Assembly (NCBI GenBank): GCA_020849155.1
Contig: JADLGU010000419.1
Span: 1-5,198 of the forward strand
Direction: 5' to 3'
Length of the DNA: 5,198 nt
From: Rhodocyclaceae bacterium
GTDB taxonomy: Bacteria; Pseudomonadota; Gammaproteobacteria; Burkholderiales; Rhodocyclaceae
Shown: one piece after another, positions 1 to 4,026 of the stretch
Numbering within the stretch: position 1 is the stretch's first letter
Layout of the letters: the number at the start of each line of letters is the position of its first letter
Translations under genes and position numbers: made by a program
The notes under the pieces: model-generated
Database searches by the model: none
What the model was told of the DNA's origin: nothing
What the model saw: only the letters and a program-made list of their open reading frames with translations

Positions 1-2
1 AC

Positions 3-212
3 CGCGGCGCGCGCCTGCGCCACGACTACGTGGTGCGGCAGTGGCACGGGCCGCTGCCGGTCGGCGTCGACGGGCGCATCGCCCTCAGCCACGGCTTCGC
101 CTCGCGCGACGGCATCGATTTCGCCCGTGCCGGCGTCGCCGCCTTCATCCAGGATCCCGACAGCGGCGAGGTGCTGCAGGCCGTCGCCGTTCCCGGCTGC
201 CCTGCAACCTGA
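3..212 (+). CDS. DUF1223 family protein, C-terminal end (partial)
   Basis: The visible 69 codons are the C-terminus of a protein that begins before the window, ending at TGA 210-212. The pattern RLRHDYVVRQW near the start and the tail 'AFIQDPDSGEVLQAVAVPGC' resemble the end of DUF1223 proteins, which are secreted or periplasmic, have a thioredoxin-like fold, and usually carry an N-terminal CxxC-type motif. That motif would lie outside the window, so it cannot be confirmed. The terminal VPGC keeps the cysteine that I recall near the end of this family. It is followed after 115 nt by dsbB on the same strand; a shared role in extracytoplasmic thiol chemistry is an inference from the neighbour. 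The family call rests on recognition of the C-terminal pattern only. Confidence 0.7.
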   Translation, partial: RGARLRHDYVVRQWHGPLPVGVDGRIALSHGFASRDGIDFARAGVAAFIQDPDSGEVLQAVAVPGCPAT

Positions 213-327
213 CGATGGCTGCGCTCCGCCAGGGCGCGCACCTGCTCGCCCGTCGGATCCGGAAATGAACCCATTGATCGCTGACCGGTCATCCCACGGG
301 GATTCCCTTCGGTCATAATGGCGGCCC
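213..327. other. Intergenic region with small palindromes upstream of dsbB
   Basis: This 115-nt gap contains a perfect 10-nt palindrome TGACCGGTCA (282-291) that abuts a second small inverted repeat, ATCCC-ACG-GGGAT (291-303). The 7-mer CGGTCAT occurs twice (286-292 and 310-316), 24 nt apart, and the second copy runs into the putative -10 box of dsbB. The palindrome could be an operator or part of a weak terminator for the upstream gene, but there is no T-run after either hairpin. No function can be assigned from the sequence. Confidence 0.35.
314..319 (+). promoter_or_regulatory. Putative -10 box of dsbB, nearly leaderless
   Basis: CATAAT matches the sigma-70 -10 consensus at 5 of 6 positions and ends only 8 nt before the dsbB ATG. 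Transcription would be expected to begin about 6-7 nt after the box, leaving almost no 5' leader. No AGGAG-like sequence precedes the ATG, which fits. No convincing -35 box is seen at 16-18 nt upstream; TTGATC at 274-279 is too far away. Confidence 0.45.
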
Positions 328-816
328 ATGAAAGCACACCACATCCATTTCGCCACCGGCCTCGGCTGCCTCGCCCTGGTCGGCTTCGCCGTCAATTACC
401 TGCAGGCGGCGATCGGCCTGCTGCCCTGCCCGCTCTGCGTCATGCAGCGCATCGCCTACCTCCTGTTCGGCGTCACCGCGCTCGTTGCGTCCATGCACCG
501 GCCCGCCGGAGCGCTGCGCTGGCTCTACCTCGGCCTGCTCGACCTGTGGGCCACCATCGGCGCGGCGATCGCCGGCTGGCAGGTGTATCTCACCTATAAC
601 CCGCAGGCGGCCGAGTGCGGCATCAGTCCGGAAGAGCGCTTCCTCAACGGCCTGCCGCTGGCGAAGTGGTGGCCGGCGATGTTCGAGGCCAACGGCGACT
701 GCACCAAAGTGGATTGGACCTTCCTCGGCCTGTCCGTGCCGGAACTGTCGCTGATCGCCTTCGTCCTGCTCTCAGCCGCCGCCATATACGCCGCGCTTCG
801 CCCTGCCGCACGCTAA
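328..816 (+). CDS. dsbB: Disulfide bond formation protein B (DsbB)
   Basis: This is an inner-membrane quinone reductase that reoxidises periplasmic DsbA and passes electrons to ubiquinone or menaquinone. The 162-residue protein (E. coli DsbB has 176) shows four hydrophobic segments at about 9-30, 38-56, 63-87 and 136-157. The first periplasmic loop has the redox pair C34-P-L-C37, followed by Q40-R41; the arginine matches the conserved quinone-site Arg four residues after the second Cys in E. coli. The second periplasmic loop carries C97 (AEC) and C125 (GDC), followed by the family pattern W-x-F-L-G-L-x-x-P. All four catalytic cysteines are therefore present. The ATG at 328 gives a normal short cytoplasmic N-terminus; no Shine-Dalgarno is visible. 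The TAA stop lies inside the -10 box assigned to glnS, 12 nt before the glnS ATG. Confidence 0.96.
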   Translation: MKAHHIHFATGLGCLALVGFAVNYLQAAIGLLPCPLCVMQRIAYLLFGVTALVASMHRPAGALRWLYLGLLDLWATIGAAIAGWQVYLTYNPQAAECGISPEERFLNGLPLAKWWPAMFEANGDCTKVDWTFLGLSVPELSLIAFVLLSAAAIYAALRPAAR

Positions 817-819
817 AAT
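814..819 (+). promoter_or_regulatory. Putative -10 box of glnS overlapping the dsbB stop
   Basis: TAAAAT matches the -10 consensus at 5 of 6 positions and ends 9 nt before the glnS ATG, so a transcript starting here would have a leader of about 0-3 nt. Its first three bases are the TAA stop of dsbB. There is no Shine-Dalgarno before glnS and no clear -35 box at the usual distance; the candidate region is inside the dsbB coding sequence. glnS could also be read from dsbB transcription. Confidence 0.5.
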
Positions 820-828
820 AGCGGCACC

Positions 829-2592
829 ATGAGCAAGGACAAGAACGCGCCCGCCGCGGCGCCCGTCTCGAATTTCATCCGCCAGATCGTCGAAGCCGAC
901 CTCGCCTCCGGCAAGCACGCCGGCCGCAACTGGGCCGGCCAGCCCGGCCCGGCCGCGGCCCACGCCGGCGCGCCGCTCGACCCCGCGGCGATCCGCACGC
1001 GCTTTCCGCCCGAGCCGAACGGCTATCTGCACATCGGCCACGCCAAGTCGATCTGCCTCAACTTCGGCCTGGCGCGCGACTACGGCGGCGCCTGCCACCT
1101 GCGCTTCGACGACACCAACCCGGAGAAGGAGGAGCAGGAGTACGTCGACGCCATTGTCGACGCGGTACGCTGGCTCGGCTTCGACTGGGGCAAAAACGAA
1201 TACTTCGCCTCGGACTACTTCGACTTCATGTACCAGGCGGCGCAACACCTGATCCGCCACGGCCACGCCTACGTCGACTCGCAAAGCGCCGAGGAGATGC
1301 GCGCCAATCGCGGCACGCTGACCGAAACGGGCAAGGACAGCCCTTTCCGCAGCCGCAGCGCCGAAGAGAACCTCGACCTCTTCCGCCGCATTGAGGCGGG
1401 CGATTTCCCCGACGGCGCCCACGTGCTGCGCGCCAGGATCGACATGGCCTCGCCCAACATCACCCTGCGCGACCCGGCCATCTATCGCATCCGCCACGCC
1501 ACGCACCACCGCGCCGGCGACAAGTGGAACGTGTACCCGATGTACACCTTCGCCCACCCCATCGAGGACGCGCTGGAGCGCATCACCCATTCCATCTGCA
1601 CCCTGGAGTTCGAGGACCAGCGCCCCTTCTACGACTGGCTGCTGGAGCGCCTCGCCGAAGGCGGCCTGCTGGCCCGGCCGCTGCCGCAGCAGATCGAGTT
1701 CGCCCGCCTGAATCTCAGCTACGGGGTGCTGTCGAAGCGCAAACTCATCCAGCTGGTGCAGGAGCAGCACGTCGACGGCTGGGACGACCCGCGCCTGCCG
1801 ACCCTGGCCGGCGCGCGCCGGCGCGGCTACACGCCGGAGGGTTTCCGCCGCTTCGCCGAGCGCATCGGCGTCTCCAAGGCCGACTCGTGGATCGACTACT
1901 CGGTGCTGGATGAGTGCATGCGCGACGACTTGAACGCGCGTGCCCTGCGCCGCATCGCCGTGCTCGATCCGTTGAAGCTGGTCATCGACAACTACCCGGC
2001 GGGGCAGTCGGAGGACTGTTTCGCACCCAACCACCCGCAGCAGCCGGAGCTCGGCAAGCGCGCCGTGCCCTTCTCGAAGGAACTCTGGATCGAGCGCGAG
2101 GACTTCAGCGAGAACCCGCCGAAGGGCTACTTCCGCCTCTTCCCCGGCAACTCGGTGCGCCTGCGCTACGGTTTCGTCGTCAAGTGCACCGGCTGCGACA
2201 AGGACGCTTCAGGCAATGTCGTCGCCGTGCATTGCGAATATTTCCCGGATTCGAAGAGCGGCACGCCGGGCGCCGACGCCTACAAGGTGAAGGGCAACAT
2301 CCACTGGGTCAGCGCGGCGCACGCCTACGAATGCGAGGTGCGCCTCTACGACCGCCTGTTCCGCGAGCCGAACCCGGGCGCCGGCGGCCGCGACTACCTG
2401 GAAGACCTCAACCCGGATTCGAAACGGATCATCGCCGCCTGCCTGGAACCCGCGCTGAAGGAAGCCAAACCGGAAGACCGCTTCCAGTTCGAGCGCCACG
2501 GCTACTTCGTCGCCGACCGCGTCGACTCGAAACCGGGCGCGCCGGTGTTCAACCGGGCGGTGACGCTGAAGGATTCGTGGGCCAAAGGCTGA
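829..2592 (+). CDS. glnS: Glutamine--tRNA ligase (GlnRS)
   Basis: This class I aminoacyl-tRNA synthetase charges tRNA-Gln with glutamine in the cytoplasm. The 587 residues open with NFIRQIVEADLASGKH, which aligns with the E. coli N-terminus and supports the ATG at 829. The Rossmann-fold signature PPEPNGYLHIGHAKS places the HIGH motif at residues 68-71, followed by RFDDTNP. The KMSKS-equivalent is VLSKRKL at 300-306, the GlnRS-type version. The C-terminal part, from about 370 on, is the two-beta-barrel anticodon-binding region, with family blocks such as FPGNSVRLRYG. The presence of GlnRS means that Gln-tRNA can be made directly. The protein is about 33 residues longer than E. coli GlnRS; most of the excess is an Ala/Gly/Pro-rich stretch at about residues 31-57, between DLASGKH and TRFPPEP. 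All hallmark motifs are intact. Confidence 0.98.
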   Translation: MSKDKNAPAAAPVSNFIRQIVEADLASGKHAGRNWAGQPGPAAAHAGAPLDPAAIRTRFPPEPNGYLHIGHAKSICLNFGLARDYGGACHLRFDDTNPEKEEQEYVDAIVDAVRWLGFDWGKNEYFASDYFDFMYQAAQHLIRHGHAYVDSQSAEEMRANRGTLTETGKDSPFRSRSAEENLDLFRRIEAGDFPDGAHVLRARIDMASPNITLRDPAIYRIRHATHHRAGDKWNVYPMYTFAHPIEDALERITHSICTLEFEDQRPFYDWLLERLAEGGLLARPLPQQIEFARLNLSYGVLSKRKLIQLVQEQHVDGWDDPRLPTLAGARRRGYTPEGFRRFAERIGVSKADSWIDYSVLDECMRDDLNARALRRIAVLDPLKLVIDNYPAGQSEDCFAPNHPQQPELGKRAVPFSKELWIEREDFSENPPKGYFRLFPGNSVRLRYGFVVKCTGCDKDASGNVVAVHCEYFPDSKSGTPGADAYKVKGNIHWVSAAHAYECEVRLYDRLFREPNPGAGGRDYLEDLNPDSKRIIAACLEPALKEAKPEDRFQFERHGYFVADRVDSKPGAPVFNRAVTLKDSWAKG

Positions 2593-2595
2593 ACA

Positions 2596-2620
2596 GCCTG
2601 ATCTCGTCGAACTCCAGCGC
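2596..2620. repeat. Imperfect direct repeat, glnS-proximal copy
   Basis: This 25-nt stretch matches 2977-3001 at 22 of 25 positions. It contains GATCTCGTCGA, two differing bases, then TCCAGCGC. Read on the - strand it encodes ALEFDEIR, close to ALDIDEIR at the C-terminus of the unknown gene. It may be a remnant of a duplicated gene end, or chance similarity. Outside the repeat the two regions diverge quickly. Confidence 0.5.
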
Positions 2621-2679
2621 TCGCGGCCCCGGCCTGGCTGAACTGAACACCTCGTTCCCGTAAGGAGGAAATTGGAGGC

Positions 2680-2783
2680 TCGGGACGGTGGGGCGCTCTG
2701 CTCCGCTGCATGTCCCCCGGCGCCGGCCTGCGGCCGCCGCCTCCTCCTTGACTTCCGCTCCGCAGAGCACCCCACCGTCCCGA
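2680..2783 (-). repeat. Structured inverted-repeat element, copy A
   Basis: Arms 2680-2701 and 2762-2783 are complementary at 21 of 22 positions; the single mismatch is C2694/A2769, which becomes G-U on the - strand. The interior, read on the - strand, has GGAAGTCAAGGAGGAGG (2756-2740), then a GC-rich hairpin with 5 bp, one mismatch and 4 bp around a 3-nt GCA loop (2741-2719, closing pairs reaching into the flanking blocks), then CGGGGGACATG (2719-2709). Both blocks recur in copy B, whereas the arm sequences do not. It is called - because its conserved core runs in that direction. It does not end in a T-run, so it is not a standard terminator. I do not recognise it as a named repeat or RNA family. 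Confidence 0.8.
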
Positions 2784-2787
2784 TCGA

Positions 2788-2816
2788 TTGACGCAGCGCC
2801 GCTTGGCGATTGAAAA
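2788..2816 (+). promoter_or_regulatory. Weak promoter-like motif upstream of copy B
   Basis: TTGACG (2788-2793) matches the -35 consensus at 5 of 6 positions and is followed after 17 nt by TGAAAA (2811-2816), which matches the -10 box at only 3 of 6. A start near 2823 would place copy B almost at the 5' end of the transcript. The heptamer CGATTGA also occurs twice here (2785-2791 and 2807-2813), 22 nt apart. The evidence is thin and rests mainly on position. Confidence 0.25.
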
Positions 2817-2831
2817 CAGAAGGCGCCGACG

Positions 2832-2933
2832 GCCAAGGATGGCGGGGGTCCGACTCCCGGAAGTAAAGGAGGAGGGCCGGGCGCAACCCGGCACGGGGGA
2901 CATGAAGGGAGTCGGATTCCCGCCATCCTTGGC
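2832..2933 (+). repeat. Structured inverted-repeat element, copy B
   Basis: Arms 2832-2858 and 2907-2933 pair over 27 consecutive positions. The only non-Watson-Crick positions are G2847 and G2848 against T2918 and T2917, which are G-U pairs in a + strand RNA. The 48-nt interior contains GGAAGTAAAGGAGGAGG (2859-2875), a hairpin GCCGGG-CGCAA-CCCGGC (2876-2892), and CGGGGGACATG (2894-2904). The two flanking blocks match copy A at 16 of 17 and 11 of 11 positions in inverted orientation. The apical stem and the outer arms differ from A but stay paired. The element lies 27 nt past the stop of the convergent unknown gene. It is a candidate structured RNA or mobile palindromic element; its function is unknown. 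Confidence 0.8.
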
Positions 2934-2959
2934 GCGCGGGACACGACCCTGCGTGAATA

Positions 2960-3703
2960 TCAACCCAACCGAACCGGCCGGATCTCGTCGATATCCAGCG
3001 CCACCAGGTTCGGAAAAGGCAACGGCTTGTCGCCGAACAGGATGGGCCGGACGCGGCGCCTGGTCGCCGCTTTCAAGCCGTCGAAATCGCGGTAGTCCGC
3101 GCACAGGTGCGCGGCGTGCGCCCAGCCGCCGACCACTTCCGCCGTGTAGTCGAGCCGTGTCAGCAAGCCCGCTTCGTCGAAGTAAAACACCTGCCGGCGG
3201 CTGTGCGTCGGGATGTCGGGCGGGAAGGTCACGCGCAATCGATCGATGCGTCCGCTCGGGCCCTCCAGCGGCGGCAGCCACTCGAATTCGAAACCCGGCC
3301 GCAGGAAGATAAACGGCGTCGTCAGGTAGTTCCAGGTGGCGTAGCCGCCGAAATAGAGGAAATCCAGCTCGTCCCAGCGGAACTGCCGGCGCAGGCCGCG
3401 GAAGGCTTCGCGCGGGCGCTCGCGCCGCGCCATGAGGCGGCCGTCGGCATCGAGGATGCGCACTTCCTCGTCGCCGATCCACTCGCCGCGCCAGCCCGGC
3501 CGCGGATAATCGAAGAAGGTGAAGCGCGGCTCGGTGGCGGAGGCCCACATGCGCAGGTGGCTGAGCGGCGGCCGCCCCTTCGTCGTGAACAGGAAGCCGG
3601 CGGCGGACAGCCGCGCCTCGACGCCCGACAGGCCGCGCCAGAACGCTTCCCCGCCGTGGGCGGCGATTACCCGGTCGATGATCGTCCGCGCGTCGCGTTC
3701 CAC
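2960..3703 (-). CDS. Conserved protein of unknown function, 247 aa
   Basis: I recognise the pattern of a conserved hypothetical family but know of no assigned function. The N-terminus has a helix ending in AAHGG (14-18) followed by W22, then alternating strands typical of an all-beta fold. The most conserved-looking block is WDELDFLYFGGYATWNYL followed by TTPF (110-131); later come FPPDIPTHS and YFDEAGLLTRLDY, and the protein ends in LVALDIDEIRPV. The repeated edge strands recall proteins with a lipoprotein-carrier-like half-barrel, but this is speculative. No signal peptide or membrane segment is seen, so it is probably cytoplasmic. The start is GTG at 3703, preceded by GGAAGGG at 5 nt and lying 1 nt after the DUF1289 stop, which suggests translational coupling. 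Upstream in-frame codons would read through DUF1289 and were not used. Confidence 0.8.
   Translation of the reverse strand: MERDARTIIDRVIAAHGGEAFWRGLSGVEARLSAAGFLFTTKGRPPLSHLRMWASATEPRFTFFDYPRPGWRGEWIGDEEVRILDADGRLMARRERPREAFRGLRRQFRWDELDFLYFGGYATWNYLTTPFIFLRPGFEFEWLPPLEGPSGRIDRLRVTFPPDIPTHSRRQVFYFDEAGLLTRLDYTAEVVGGWAHAAHLCADYRDFDGLKAATRRRVRPILFGDKPLPFPNLVALDIDEIRPVRLG
2977..3001. repeat. Imperfect direct repeat, copy in the 3' end of the unknown gene
   Basis: This is the partner of 2596-2620 (22 of 25 identical). It lies in the coding sequence and specifies ALDIDEIR near the C-terminus of the unknown protein on the - strand. The two copies flank the pair of structured elements. Confidence 0.5.
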
Positions 3704-3704
3704 G

Positions 3705-3953
3705 CTAGCCCTTCCGCTTCGGCTCGACCGGCCCCATGCTCGGCGCCAGTTCGGTGCAACCTGCGCCCAACGCCTCGCGCCGCTGGTCACAGCGCCGCAG
3801 CACTTCGCGCTGCTGTGCGTCGCTGTAGGCCACCCACCAGTCGCGCTCGTCCTGGGTGCGGCAGCAGCCCTTGCACAGGCCGACGGCTTCATCCATCTCG
3901 CAGACCTTGACGCAGGGCGAGCGCACCGGGGTGGGGGTGAAGGCCTTGTCCAT
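3705..3953 (-). CDS. DUF1289 domain protein, small four-cysteine protein
   Basis: This 82-residue protein has the DUF1289 signature: SPCVKVC, then GLCKGCCRT, then a W-x-x-Y-S segment and an Arg-rich helix. The cysteines C14, C18, C27 and C30 form CxxxC-x8-CxxC, which could bind a metal or a small Fe-S cluster; that is inferred from the pattern, and the family has no firm function that I can name. An extra C31 and later C55 and C66 are also present. The C-terminal tail after about residue 62 is longer than the core domain and ends in a basic PKRKG. The ATG at 3953 is preceded by a TAACAT box and no Shine-Dalgarno. The gene is followed directly by the GTG-started unknown gene, so the two probably share a transcript. 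plsB ends 73 nt upstream on the same strand. Confidence 0.9.
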   Translation of the reverse strand: MDKAFTPTPVRSPCVKVCEMDEAVGLCKGCCRTQDERDWWVAYSDAQQREVLRRCDQRREALGAGCTELAPSMGPVEPKRKG

Positions 3954-3961
3954 TGCGGCCG

Positions 3962-3967
3962 ATGTTA
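3962..3967 (-). promoter_or_regulatory. Putative -10 box of the DUF1289 operon
   Basis: On the - strand TAACAT (3967-3962) ends 8 nt before the ATG, the same layout as at dsbB and glnS. It matches the -10 consensus at 4 of 6 positions. It abuts an inverted repeat AGCGCC-N9-GGCGCT (3967-3987), which could be an operator or the end of a weak plsB terminator. Confidence 0.35.
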
Positions 3968-3997
3968 GCGCCTCGCCGGGCGGCGCTCAAGCGCGGA

Positions 3998-4016
3998 GGA
4001 AAAGTCGGTCTCCCCG
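3998..4016 (-). terminator. Possible weak terminator after plsB
   Basis: Just after the plsB stop, the - strand reads TCGG-GGAGA-CCGA followed by CTTTTCC. The stem has only 4 bp and the T-run only four Ts, so termination would be weak at best. Confidence 0.25.
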
Positions 4017-4026
4017 ATACGGCGAC

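Larger units (their letters stand above)
2593..2959. other. Convergent intergenic region holding paired structured repeats
   Basis: This 367-nt gap lies between the 3' ends of glnS (+) and the unknown gene (-). It contains no credible gene: reading frames that cross it have poor coding character and run antisense into the neighbours. It does hold two inverted elements (A and B), a 48-nt spacer with a promoter-like motif, and a degenerate copy of the last codons of the unknown gene next to glnS. No classical intrinsic terminator with a T-run was found for either gene, so the long hairpins may serve that purpose. Confidence 0.8.

Noticed and set aside
772..2034. Long open frame of 420 codons on the - strand, antisense to glnS
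   Set aside because: It mirrors glnS codon structure in a GC-rich sequence, has low-complexity Val/Ala/Arg composition and no recognisable domain. It is a shadow frame.
2651..2680. Possible third partial core copy (GTAAGGAGGA at 2659-2668)
   Set aside because: It matches only a few bases of the first block; the second block and the paired arms are absent, so chance similarity cannot be excluded.
2680..2933. Intrinsic terminators of glnS and of the unknown gene
   Set aside because: The stems are far longer than usual, hold 48-60 nt interiors with conserved blocks, and neither is followed by a T-run in either direction.
2680..2933. CRISPR repeats, integron attC sites or a MITE
   Set aside because: There are only two copies, in inverted orientation and without regular spacers. 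attC sites and MITEs conserve their ends and vary inside, the opposite of what is seen, and no transposase or integrase is nearby.
2902..3312. Protein starting at the ATG in the conserved GGGGGACATG of copy B
   Set aside because: The frame runs antisense through the unknown gene with no recognisable protein, and the frame from the equivalent ATG in copy A encodes an unrelated sequence. The conservation is more likely structural.
2502..3548. Long - strand open frame crossing the glnS-unknown gene gap
   Set aside because: It overlaps the real unknown gene in another frame and runs through the hairpin elements into antisense glnS. Its composition is Arg/Ala-rich with no family pattern.
2960..3892. 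Longer 310-residue version of the unknown protein
   Set aside because: The extra N-terminus would overlap nearly all of DUF1289 in another frame and has no family character. GTG at 3703 with a GGAAGGG ribosome site fits better.
3107..3910. + strand open frame opposite the unknown gene and DUF1289
   Set aside because: It is antisense to two genes with clear protein patterns, and its own translation resembles no family.
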